This document shows, piece by piece, positions 12,001 to 20,926 of a stretch of 21,481 nt of DNA. Every line of letters begins with the position of its first letter. Within the stretch, counting starts at the first letter, position 1. A program made the translations under genes and the position numbers. The notes under the pieces are model-generated. The model was not told the DNA's origin and did no database searches. It was given only the letters and a program-made list of their open reading frames with translations. Source of the DNA: Mesostigma viride (taxonomy: Eukaryota > Streptophyta > Mesostigmatophyceae > Mesostigmatales > Mesostigmataceae); NCBI GenBank assembly GCA_009746045.1, contig RPFO01000141.1:1-21481 (forward strand), given 5' to 3'.

Positions 12001-14919
12001 GGCTAGGCGAATTTGAATGCGGCTTTCCCGTTAGTTGTGGCTCCACCGCTCCAGTTTTCTAGGCTGACATGATGAACCGACGGGGGTTCCTGGATTGAGA
12101 CACGTTTTTTTCTCCATGCACAGCTGAAAAAACCTGCGCCGAGGTGCGGCACCGCGGCCTACGTAGTGATTACTGTCTGCGACACGCCCGGGGCTGGCTG
12201 CATCTACCTGTCGGCCAATTGTGACCCGTGGGCTAGGCGAATTTGAATGCGGCTTTCCCGTTAGTTGTGGCTCCACCGCTCCAGTTTTCTAGGCTGACAT
12301 GATGAACCGACGGGGGTTCCTGGATTGAGACACGTTTTTTTCTCCATGCACAGCTGAAAAAACCTGCGCCGAGGTGCGGCACCGCGGCCTACGTAGTGAT
12401 TACTGTCTGCGACACGCCCGGGGCTGGCTGCATCTACCTGTCGGCCAATTGTGACCCGTGGGCTAGGCGAATTTGAATGCGGCTTTCCCGTTAGTTGTGG
12501 CTCCACCGCTCCAGTTTTCTAGGCTGACATGATGAACCGACGGGGGTTCCTGGATTGAGACACGTTTTTTTCTCCATGCACAGCTGAAAAAACCTGCGCC
12601 GAGGTGCGGCACCGCGGCCTACGTAGTGATTACTGTCTGCGACACGCCCGGGGCTGGCTGCATCTACCTGTCGGCCAATTGTGACCCGTGGGCTAGGCGA
12701 ATTTGAATGCGGCTTTCCCGTTAGTTGTGGCTCCACCGCTCCAGTTTTCTAGGCTGACATGATGAACCGACGGGGGTTCCTGGATTGAGACACGTTTTTT
12801 TCTCCATGCACAGCTGAAAAAACCTGCGCCGAGGTGCGGCACCGCGGCCTACGTAGTGATTACTGTCTGCGACACGCCCGGGGCTGGCTGCATCTACCTG
12901 TCGGCCAATTGTGACCCGTGGGCTAGGCGAATTTGAATGCGGCTTTCCCGTTAGTTGTGGCTCCACCGCTCCAGTTTTCTAGGCTGACATGATGAACCGA
13001 CGGGGGTTCCTGGATTGAGACACGTTTTTTTCTCCATGCACAGCTGAAAAAACCTGCGCCGAGGTGCGGCACCGCGGCCTACGTAGTGATTACTGTCTGC
13101 GACACGCCCGGGGCTGGCTGCATCTACCTGTCGGCCAATTGTGACCCGTGGGCTAGGCGAATTTGAATGCGGCTTTCCCGTTAGTTGTGGCTCCACCGCT
13201 CCAGTTTTCTAGGCTGACATGATGAACCGACGGGGGTTCCTGGATTGAGACACGTTTTTTTCTCCATGCACAGCTGAAAAAACCTGCGCCGAGGTGCGGC
13301 ACCGCGGCCTACGTAGTGATTACTGTCTGCGACACGCCCGGGGCTGGCTGCATCTACCTGTCGGCCAATTGTGACCCGTGGGCTAGGCGAATTTGAATGC
13401 GGCTTTCCCGTTAGTTGTGGCTCCACCGCTCCAGTTTTCTAGGCTGACATGATGAACCGACGGGGGTTCCTGGATTGAGACACGTTTTTTTCTCCATGCA
13501 CAGCTGAAAAAACCTGCGCCGAGGTGCGGCACCGCGGCCTACGTAGTGATTACTGTCTGCGACACGCCCGGGGCTGGCTGCATCTACCTGTCGGCCAATT
13601 GTGACCCGTGGGCTAGGCGAATTTGAATGCGGCTTTCCCGTTAGTTGTGGCTCCACCGCTCCAGTTTTCTAGGCTGACATGATGAACCGACGGGGGTTCC
13701 TGGATTGAGACACGTTTTTTTCTCCATGCACAGCTGAAAAAACCTGCGCCGAGGTGCGGCACCGCGGCCTACGTAGTGATTACTGTCTGCGACACGCCCG
13801 GGGCTGGCTGCATCTACCTGTCGGCCAATTGTGACCCGTGGGCTAGGCGAATTTGAATGCGGCTTTCCCGTTAGTTGTGGCTCCACCGCTCCAGTTTTCT
13901 AGGCTGACATGATGAACCGACGGGGGTTCCTGGATTGAGACACGTTTTTTTCTCCATGCACAGCTGAAAAAACCTGCGCCGAGGTGCGGCACCGCGGCCT
14001 ACGTAGTGATTACTGTCTGCGACACGCCCGGGGCTGGCTGCATCTACCTGTCGGCCAATTGTGACCCGTGGGCTAGGCGAATTTGAATGCGGCTTTCCCG
14101 TTAGTTGTGGCTCCACCGCTCCAGTTTTCTAGGCTGACATGATGAACCGACGGGGGTTCCTGGATTGAGACACGTTTTTTTCTCCATGCACAGCTGAAAA
14201 AACCTGCGCCGAGGTGCGGCACCGCGGCCTACGTAGTGATTACTGTCTGCGACACGCCCGGGGCTGGCTGCATCTACCTGTCGGCCAATTGTGACCCGTG
14301 GGCTAGGCGAATTTGAATGCGGCTTTCCCGTTAGTTGTGGCTCCACCGCTCCAGTTTTCTAGGCTGACATGATGAACCGACGGGGGTTCCTGGATTGAGA
14401 CACGTTTTTTTCTCCATGCACAGCTGAAAAAACCTGCGCCGAGGTGCGGCACCGCGGCCTACGTAGTGATTACTGTCTGCGACACGCCCGGGGCTGGCTG
14501 CATCTACCTGTCGGCCAATTGTGACCCGTGGGCTAGGCGAATTTGAATGCGGCTTTCCCGTTAGTTGTGGCTCCACCGCTCCAGTTTTCTAGGCTGACAT
14601 GATGAACCGACGGGGGTTCCTGGATTGAGACACGTTTTTTTCTCCATGCACAGCTGAAAAAACCTGCGCCGAGGTGCGGCACCGCGGCCTACGTAGTGAT
14701 TACTGTCTGCGACACGCCCGGGGCTGGCTGCATCTACCTGTCGGCCAATTGTGACCCGTGGGCTAGGCGAATTTGAATGCGGCTTTCCCGTTAGTTGTGG
14801 CTCCACCGCTCCAGTTTTCTAGGCTGACATGATGAACCGACGGGGGTTCCTGGATTGAGACACGTTTTTTTCTCCATGCACAGCTGAAAAAACCTGCGCC
14901 GAGGTGCGGCACCGCGGCC
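3015..14919. repeat. 230-bp satellite array, about 52 units
   Basis: Taking ggctgacatgatgaacc as the phase marker, units begin at 3091, 3322 and then every 230 bp up to 14822. The first unit is 231 bp (an extra G, tacggtag instead of tacgtag). The next 50 units show no difference on line-by-line comparison, and the last is cut after 98 bp at accgcggcc. To the left, 3015-3090 is a degenerate partial unit that differs mainly at 3053-3090. Each unit contains a T7 run and an A6 run 15 bases apart that can pair, a plus-strand CCAAT, and a tacgta palindrome. The 81-residue minus-strand frames in each unit are by-products: 230 is not a multiple of three, so frames close in every unit. The identity implies recent homogenisation or amplification. 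A centromeric, heterochromatic or promoter role is possible but not shown. Confidence 0.98.
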
Positions 14920-14927
14920 GCCCCGCG

Positions 14928-14978
14928 TTGGGGGGCTGCCGCCCCCCAAACCCCCCGCTTGGGGGGCACGCCCCCCAA
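14928..14978. repeat. Tandem G6/C6 hairpins in the leader
   Basis: Two successive perfect inverted repeats lie between the satellite and the ORF: TTGGGGGGC-tgcc-GCCCCCCAA at 14928-14949 and TTGGGGGGC-ac-GCCCCCCAA at 14959-14978. Each is followed by an accccccgc block, so this is also a roughly 30-bp tandem duplication. The minus strand carries four or more G6 tracts and could form a G-quadruplex, while the plus strand RNA would have very stable stem-loops upstream of the start codon. A regulatory or RNP-binding role is inference. Confidence 0.85.
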
Positions 14979-15044
14979 ACCCCCCGCGTCCGCATCTCGC
15001 TCTCCCCCCGCGCTTCCGGTTCCGTTGTTTTACGCACCTCCCCC

Positions 15045-16316
15045 ATGCCTCCTTCACGACGACGCACCTCCCGGGCGCGGGATGCGCTGCCTAGTGGCGC
15101 CCCTGCGCCGCGTCGGTCCTTACGCATCGCGGCGCACCTGCAGGAGATGGGCGACCTGGACGACGGCGGTCGTGGCGCCCCTGTGCCACTCTCGCTTGTG
15201 TGCGAGGTCTGCCACAGTGGTGAGGATGCCCCCCGTCTCCTTGTGTGTGATTCGTGCCAATGCGGCTGGCACACGCGCTGCTTGGTCCCGCCCCTCTTCC
15301 GGCTGCCTCCCCCGGGTCCTTGGGCGTGCCCTCATTGCGTGGCCCCGCCTCGGCCGTCCCTAGGCTCCCGACGCGCGGCCGTGTCGACCCCGGGATCCCA
15401 TTCGGCCCGCGCCCCCTCCCGCAGCCCCTCGCTGGACCCTCTCCTGGGCCTTGCGGACCTCGTGGAGGGTTCCACACCGTGCTCCCGCTCTCCCCGCGCC
15501 GTCACGTCCGGCCCCTCCGCGGGGTCCCCTGGCCCTGCCCCGCCTAGCTCTGGGGATCCACCTCCGGCCAGCACGGCGGTGGCCACTGACCTGCGTCCTC
15601 CTGTGCTTGAGGGGTCCCTGGCGGCTCTCCTCCCTGAGGCTGTGGGACACCCTGCGGCGACTCCTGTGGTGGGCCCCTGGTCGGCCGCGCTTGGGTCCCA
15701 CGACTTCTCCGTTTGGCCCCCCACCAACATTGCGGGCGTCAGCGCGCTCCGGCACGCCACGTTCTCTTGGCTGTATTGCCCCTTGCTGTTGGACGCTGTC
15801 GGCTTGCACGCGGCGTTTCCTACGCTCCCACGGCCCCCTGAATTTAGTGCCCTTGTGGTTCGTGTCCGGCACATGCTGCAGGCAGCCTCCCCCCCTGTCC
15901 TTGCCTCCACGCTTTGGGGGTTTGTCCTCGAGGACTACCATGCCGGCGGCCGCCTGCCTTGGCACCTGCCCGCGGTGCGCCAAGAATGGCTCCTGAATCT
16001 GGACGCTCAAGTGGCGCAGGCGGTGGTGCTCTTTGCTACAGGGCTTGCCGTGCAGGCCCAGCAGGCCGCCCGTGCGACATATCTCGCTGGGGGGGCCACC
16101 GACCACGCCTTGCTCGATCGCCCTCAGCTGCACACGTTTCTTGCCTCTGCCGGGCCCGGCTCGGCCGGCCTTGTTGCGCAGGCCCACGGGCGCTTGACTA
16201 CGGCGGTCACCCCAGCGCAAGCCGCCCGCCTGCGCGTTGACTTCGGGGCTCCTGTCACCGTGCACGCCGGCGACCTGGTTCTGTACGATGCGGGGGGGGG
16301 CGTGTTCTTGAGCTGA
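15045..16316 (+). CDS. Retrotransposon ORF, N-terminal segment with PHD finger
   Basis: The ATG at 15045 is chosen because it is the first in-frame ATG after the leader; the frame is also open upstream to a GTG at 14904, but that lies inside the satellite. The segment is 423 residues. Residues 53-98 form a clear C4HC3 PHD finger: C53-x2-C56, C68-x2-C71, H76-x2-C79, C95-x2-C98, with the typical tryptophan W93 two residues before C95. PHD fingers commonly bind histone H3 tails, so a chromatin-targeting role for the element is a reasonable inference. A basic N-terminus (PSRRRTSRAR) precedes it. After a proline/serine-rich linker (about 100-205), residues 205-415 look helical and hydrophobic and match nothing I recognise. 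The frame stops at TGA 16314-16316, just after a G9 run at 16292-16300. One extra G would carry the reading directly into the next segment. Confidence 0.8.
   Translation: MPPSRRRTSRARDALPSGAPAPRRSLRIAAHLQEMGDLDDGGRGAPVPLSLVCEVCHSGEDAPRLLVCDSCQCGWHTRCLVPPLFRLPPPGPWACPHCVAPPRPSLGSRRAAVSTPGSHSARAPSRSPSLDPLLGLADLVEGSTPCSRSPRAVTSGPSAGSPGPAPPSSGDPPPASTAVATDLRPPVLEGSLAALLPEAVGHPAATPVVGPWSAALGSHDFSVWPPTNIAGVSALRHATFSWLYCPLLLDAVGLHAAFPTLPRPPEFSALVVRVRHMLQAASPPVLASTLWGFVLEDYHAGGRLPWHLPAVRQEWLLNLDAQVAQAVVLFATGLAVQAQQAARATYLAGGATDHALLDRPQLHTFLASAGPGSAGLVAQAHGRLTTAVTPAQAARLRVDFGAPVTVHAGDLVLYDAGGGVFLS
16292..16300 (+). other. G9 run: frame break 1
   Basis: The upstream frame meets a TGA 14 bases after this run. 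The downstream frame has no stop across the run and continues as the RING segment. One missing G is enough to explain the break. Homopolymer undercalling, a real inactivating deletion, or frameshifting are all possible; the first seems most likely given the second break at a C run. Confidence 0.75.
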
Positions 16317-16330
16317 GCGCGGGTGCGGCC

Positions 16331-18970
16331 GTGCCCGCCATCTTGCACGATGTGCTCGAGCTTGCGGGCATCCCCCATGTCTGGCACCCTGCTGGTCCGC
16401 GCCGCCGTCTTCTCTCCGCCGATGAGATCGCCCGACTGCCGAGCTGGGAGCTGGGGTGGGACGCGGCGCCCGCCCACTACGGGCCGGCCCACTTGGTGGA
16501 TGTCACTGCCAGCGGCCCCTCCTGCCCCATCTGCTTGGACCTGCCTCGCCCTGGTGACGGTCTCTGCCGCCTCCCTGCTTGCGGCCACGTCTTCCATCAA
16601 GCTTGCATCGCCACGAGCTTGCACGCGACCTCCGCCACCTGCCCCCTTTGCCGGGCCGCGGTCCTTTCCCCCTTGCCTCCTGGCGTTCTCCCGCTGGGGC
16701 CCTCGCCCGTGTCCGTGCGCCGCCAGTCCCACGCGCCTGCCCCGACACCTGCCTCCCCTGTGCGTGGTCGTGGGTCGCGCGCCGGCTTGGCTGCCTCCTC
16801 CAGCGCCCCCCTCCCGGCCGTGGGGGCCGTCCCCGCGCCGGTCTTGTCCTCGGCTGCCACGAGCCCTGCTGACCGCCCGGCGGCCGGCCCCGCCCTGGGT
16901 TCCGCTGCAGCTGTAGTTCCTCTGGCTGAGGGTGCTCCCGACCCCTCCCCCTCTCGACCCGGGCCGGCCCAACCGGGTGGGCGCACCCCCTCAGATGGCT
17001 TCCATTATTGCCAAGTCGATGGTCCCCTTGGTGACCCGTGTGGCGCGCGCCTGCCCAACCGGAATTCGTTGCTGGTGCACATTCGGGCTTCCCACCCCCA
17101 CATCACGGAGGCCGCCATGCGCGCCATGGACTGCTACCGCTGCCCGGCAGCCCATTGCCAGCGGATTTTTTCGATCCACGGGCGGTACCAGCATGAGCGG
17201 CAGTGCCGCCGCCAAACCCCCCAGAACGGCCTGCCCGGCGGCCCGGCGGCCGCACCGGCCTCCCGGTCCGGGGCGGCCCCTCGGTCGGCCCCTGCCCCTC
17301 CACCGGCATCGCAGGGTACGAGCGATCCGGGGGACCTCTCGGCAGGCTGGGCATTCCTGGCCACGCTCCCTTTTGCCGCCTGTGCGCGCAACCCTTGCAT
17401 GACGCTCCCGGACGTCCCTCACCGCGCCCGGAGCTTGTTTACGCGCTGCGCCCTGCTTTCCCTGGCCCGGATGCATAGTCACCCTCTCGACGAACTCGGC
17501 CACAAGCTGTTTCTCGTCACCCCCCGGCTCCTCTTAGCGCCGTTGGAGCGGGGCGTGCGTGGCGTACAGGGTGCGGTCATCGCTCGCTGCCGGCGGTTCC
17601 TCCTCGGGGATTGGGAAGGGCTGTGGGCGCTGCAGCCTCCGGCCTCCACCCGGGTGTCGGGGGCCGCCTCCTTTGCCCGGGTGGAAGCTGACGTCATGCG
17701 GTTGGTGAAGGTAGGTGAATTGAGCCGGGCCATGCAAAAGCTTGAACTGACCGCGTTGGCTCCCTCCACTCCCCCGACCCTGCAGGCTTTGCGCGACCTT
17801 CACCCCGACGAACCGGCCTTTGCGGTGCCCGCCCCGGCCACCCCCCCGCCCCCGCCTATTGTCCTGGACCTGGACATCTTCACGGCTGTGCTGAAGGATC
17901 TGCCGAACGCCTCCTCCACCGGCCCCTCAGGCTGGCGCTACGAGCACCTCTCCGTGATGGCGGGCCATGGCGGGGCGACCGCACTCTTTGAGGCTGCCGC
18001 CGACTTGGCCGCGGGGTCCCTGGCCCCCGCGGCGCGCCCTTGGCTGGCTGGGGCACGCCTCATTGCCCTCCTGAAAGACGACGTCCCCCCGCCTGCTGGC
18101 CGCGTTCGTCCCATTGCTTGCGGCGAGGTCCTACGCAAGCTGGTGAGTAAGGTCATTTGTCGCCAAAAGGCCCCCGAGTTTCGCGCCTACTTCTGCCCCA
18201 ACCGGAGTGATACTGAGGAGTCCGTCGCGGCCCAGCTTGGCGTCGCCACCAAAGGGGGCAGCGACATCATCGTGCACACAGTTCAGGCCTACCTCGAGAC
18301 GCATCCGACCCATGTGGCGCTGAAGGTGGATTGCCACAATGCGTTCAATGCTGTCACCAAGGCTAGCATCTTTGAGGCCGTCGGCGAGGCGTTCCCTGAC
18401 CTTCTTGCGTGGACAGCAGCCTGCTACGGCGAACCCACTCAACTCTCCTTCCTCATGGAGGATGGGACGTTCGCCGACATCGCTTCCCGCACGGGAACCC
18501 AGCAAGGTGACCCCCTCGGCCCCTTTTACCTGTCTGCCCCGCTGCACAAGGCTCTCCAAGGTGTCCACGCTGCGCACCCGGATGTCGTGCTCCTCGCCTA
18601 TATGGACGATATCCATGCCCTTGGCCCGGCCGACGCTGTGGTTGCCGCCCTGGCTGCCCTTGAAGTGGCCATGGCGGCCATCAACCTTCGGCTCACCCTC
18701 CCCAAGTGTGCAGTCTTTTCGCCCCAGGGGGACTGCTCTGGCTTCCCCGCGGCTATCCCGGGGGCATTGGCGCGGGCGCGTGGTTTCTCGTGCCTGGGCG
18801 TCCCTGTGGGTGACCCTGACTACGTCGAAGAGGAGCTCCGGGCCACCGTGGAACAGCGCACCCATGTCCTTGAGACTTGGGCGCGCCTCAAGGACCCCCA
18901 GACCAAAGGGCTCCTCCTGTGGTTTTGCGCCCACCCGCGGGTGGTTCACTGGCTCCGTGGCGCTCCCCCC
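16331..18970 (+). CDS. Retrotransposon ORF, RING, zinc fingers and reverse transcriptase
   Basis: Residue numbers count from the GTG at 16331, which is only a marker; the segment is probably translated from the upstream PHD part. Residues 65-107 are a RING-H2 finger: C65-x2-C68, C84-x-H86-x2-H89-x2-C92, C104-x2-C107, a fold usual in ubiquitin E3 ligases. Finger two is C227...C237-x12-H250-x4-H255 and finger three C271-x4-C276-x11-H288-x3-C292, resembling the nucleic-acid-binding N-terminal fingers of R2-like elements. The LINE RT follows: GPSGWRYEHL at 531-540, VRPIACGEVL, motif A with D667 (KVDCHNAFN), motif B GTQQGDPLG at 722-730, catalytic YMDD at 757-760, and FSCLGVPVG in the thumb (18782 on). 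All three catalytic aspartates are present. Homology ends at the C run 18965-18970; the same frame stays open to 19456 but is then meaningless. Confidence 0.88.
18965..18970 (+). other. C6 run: frame break 2
   Basis: Before the run the RT thumb reads HWLRGAPP; after it the protein continues sensibly only in the frame one base back (LVRLAAEGHDER). A single missing C accounts for the change. Together with the G9 break, two restored bases make 15045-20250 exactly 1736 codons. The slippery-site rule for -1 frameshifting (X XXY YYZ) is not met, so deletion or miscalling is preferred. Confidence 0.8.
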
Positions 18971-20250
18971 ACTTGGTGCGGCTTGCCGCGGAAGGCCATG
19001 ACGAGCGCATTCAGGCCGCCTTGCAGGTGCTCCTCCCCGGCCCTAGCCTGCCAGCTCACTCCATGCGCTTGGCCACCCTCCCCTGCCGCATGGGCGGGTG
19101 TGGGCTCACCCGCGCCGCCCGCCTCGCCCCCGCCGCCTTCCTTGGCTCTGTTGCTCAGGCCTGGGCGGAGATCCGCCGGTTGGTCCCCAGCGCCGTCAGC
19201 GCCATTCCCGACTTGGTCACCCCATCCCCCTTCCCCTTTGTGCAGGCTGTGCAGGATTCTTACCTCGGGATCCAGCAGGCTTGCGACCTCGTCCGCCCCG
19301 CTCAGGCCGTCCACCGTCGCCTGCCCCGGGGCACGCCCGGCGTGTCCACTGTCGTCAGTCCTAGTGTCTTCCCTGCCTGCGTTCATGAAAAACAACAAAA
19401 GACCTACGCGGGTATACTACACTGTGCCGACTGGATGGGTCTGCATGCGAGCTTGAACGATCAGGGGAAGGCTTGGCTTCACTCCGTTTCCCTTGAGGGG
19501 AGCGTGGGGTCCGCATTCCTGCGCGCCCTCCCCATGAGCCCTTTGTTCACACTGGTTCCGGCCCTTTACGCCATCGCTCTCCGCCACCAGCTCTTTGCCC
19601 CGCAACCTCTCATCACGGCGGGTGCGTCCTGCGGCAGCTGCGGGCTTGCTCTGGATACTACTGGGACGCACTACATCGCGTGCATGGGTGGCCAGCAGAA
19701 CCAGAACTGGTTCCTCTATCTCCATACCGCTCTCCTCCGGGTGGTGTGTGCCATGGTTCGGTCGGTCTTTCCCCACTCCACCATCAAGTGCGAGGACGCG
19801 GATGGGGCCGCCCTCTACTCACCCAACCACCGCCCCGACATTACCGTGCTTGACTACGACGGGCAGGGTTGCCACCTGCTCATCGATGTCTCCGTGGCTC
19901 GGCCGCTTTCCGGTCGCCACATCCTCCGGGCGGCTGTGGATGCCGGCGCTGCTGCCGCTGTGGCTGAGCGCGACAAGTTTGCCTCCTACGGCAATGTGGG
20001 GCCCCACCGGGTCATCCCCTTTGTCCTTGAGGAGTTCGGGGCCATGGGCCCCAAGACAGCGGAGTTTTTCCACGAGTGCTGCCAGCGCCGTGAAGACCGC
20101 CTCGACCTCGAGGGTCAGACCGCCCCGTGGTCGGCCCGCACGTGGTCCTCGTATTGGCGGCAGCGTCTGTCACTCGCCCTCACTCGCACCGTGGCTGATG
20201 TGTTATTCCGCCGCACCCGGGCCGACTTTGTCGCGACCCATGCGGTCTAG
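18971..20250 (+). CDS. Retrotransposon ORF, C-terminal CCHC and restriction-like endonuclease
   Basis: About 426 residues from the C6 frame break to TAG 20248-20250, the last third of the element protein. The first part (RMGGCGLTRAARLAP, AVQ.., PAQAVH, GTPGVSTV) is the helical linker of RLE-type LINEs. A zinc knuckle C-x2-C-x9-H-x3-C lies at 19630-19683 (CGSCG ... THYIAC). It is followed by the nuclease signature RPD at 19831-19839 and DVS at 19885-19893, with K and Y in DKFASYG further on. This matches the PD-(D/E)XK order of R2-like endonucleases, which nick target DNA for primed reverse transcription; a serine sits where the classical lysine would be, which is common in such lineages. Around 19345-19400 the frame may be locally scrambled, because the inverted relative at 2905-2960 has two extra bases there. 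Confidence 0.85.
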
Positions 20251-20650
20251 ATTCCTTCCAGGCCTGCATGGTGGGCCGGCAGCGCTGTTGCTGCGTGTAG
20301 TTTTGTGATGTATAGTTAGTTGTACCTTGTGCCGCTGGCGTGATCCTTGGATGTCTGTGTCAGATTACTATTAATTTCTTCAGGGTTATTCTCCCAGTTA
20401 TCGGGTTTTTCCTTATGTTGCATGCCTATCTCACCTCCGTAATCTATCATTCTCAATGAATATATATTATAAAATATAATTACTTACAGCAGAGTGAAAT
20501 CACTCAAACCAAAGCAAACGCCCAGCTATAAACCTATATACAGAGCCATGTCAAAGCTCTATACTATGATAAGACCAATGGAAACGCAACATTATCGCAA
20601 GCCAACCCCCTTTCAGGGTCCCAAAACCACCTGGCAGGATGCCAAAAATA
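20251..20650 (+). other. Retroelement 3' UTR and AT-rich spacer
   Basis: No gene seen. The first roughly 110 bases are probably element 3' UTR. A 12-mer ttactattaatt at 20365-20376 repeats the sequence at 2884-2895. From about 20455 the DNA is very AT-rich (aatatatattataaaatata), then returns to average composition before the inverted repeat. No poly(A) or other simple tail marks the element's end. Confidence 0.5.
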
Positions 20651-20811
20651 CTAATATTTACCCCCTGAAAAGGCTTTCTCACTACCTGAGGGAGACCCAG
20701 CCAAAACCCCGGCTCAGACCCTGAGAAACCCACCCCCCCGCCCTGGTTATTAGCCAGGGGGTGGGGATATTTTTCTCCCCCTCCCTGGTCCCCCATACCG
20801 CGGCAGACTGC

Positions 20812-20855
20812 CACGTGTCACACCTCCGATTGGCTGGCTACTAGGCCTGATATAA
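20812..20855 (+). promoter_or_regulatory. Promoter-like E-box, CCAAT and TATA cluster in left arm
   Basis: CACGTG (20812-20817), ATTGG (inverted CCAAT, 20829-20833) and TATAA (20851-20855) occur in promoter-like order pointing towards the loop. The right arm keeps TATA and CCAAT facing inward, but its E-box reads CATG instead of ACGTG. The motifs are short and could be accidental; no transcript evidence is available. Confidence 0.3.
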
Positions 20856-20900
20856 CCAGGGTGGAAAATAGCTCCGCCAGGGTGCTCCTAAAGCAAAAAA

Positions 20901-20926
20901 GCCCCATCACCTGCTTGTGACGGGGC
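20901..20926 (-). terminator. GC hairpin followed by T6, outward facing
   Basis: On the minus strand a ten-pair stem (gccccgtcac / gtgatggggc with one G-U pair) is followed directly by TTTTTT. It looks like an intrinsic or Pol III type stop. On the plus strand the same position is an A-C mismatch, so the structure favours minus-strand RNA leaving the left arm. Function is inference. Confidence 0.3.

Larger units (their letters stand above)
14920..20364 (+). mobile_element. RLE-type LINE retrotransposon with PHD and RING fingers
   Basis: A near full-length non-LTR retrotransposon. It begins at the satellite edge with a GC-rich leader and is followed by about 5.2 kb of coding sequence and a short 3' UTR. 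Domain order is PHD, RING-H2, two C2H2/CCHC-like fingers, LINE reverse transcriptase, CCHC knuckle and PD-(D/E)XK-type endonuclease. No apurinic-type endonuclease, LTR, integrase or RNase H was seen. A single ORF with N-terminal fingers and a C-terminal restriction-like endonuclease is the plan of R2, NeSL and related early-branching LINEs, which use target-primed reverse transcription, often at specific sites. Two homopolymer frame breaks interrupt the ORF. The 5' limit is the array junction; the 3' limit of 20364 is a guess based on a 12-bp direct repeat. No poly(A) tail was seen. Confidence 0.88.

Noticed and set aside
3291-14806. Fifty 81-residue minus-strand ORFs, one per satellite unit
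   Set aside because: They repeat only because the DNA repeats. The 230-bp period shifts frame each unit, every frame closes, and the residues show no domain.
3091-14919. CRISPR-like array
   Set aside because: The unit is 230 bp with no variable spacers and no cas-like genes; this is a satellite.
14914-14921. NotI site (GCGGCCGC) at the array/element junction as a cloning scar
   Set aside because: The flanking DNA on both sides is natural repeat and element sequence with no vector; an 8-mer of this kind is expected in GC-rich DNA.
14904-15044. Upstream GTG start for the PHD-containing ORF inside the last satellite unit
   Set aside because: Eukaryotic starts are normally ATG, the extra residues are low-complexity translation of the leader hairpins, and the ATG at 15045 gives a sensible basic N-terminus.
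15360-18949. Long minus-strand and third-frame ORFs within the retroelement
   Set aside because: GC-rich coding DNA leaves the other frames open by composition; these translations are Arg/Gly/Pro-rich with no domain.
16292-18970. Programmed ribosomal frameshifting at G9 and C6
   Set aside because: Neither site fits a standard slippery heptamer with a clear downstream structure in the required phase, and both need the same one-base correction typical of homopolymer miscalls.
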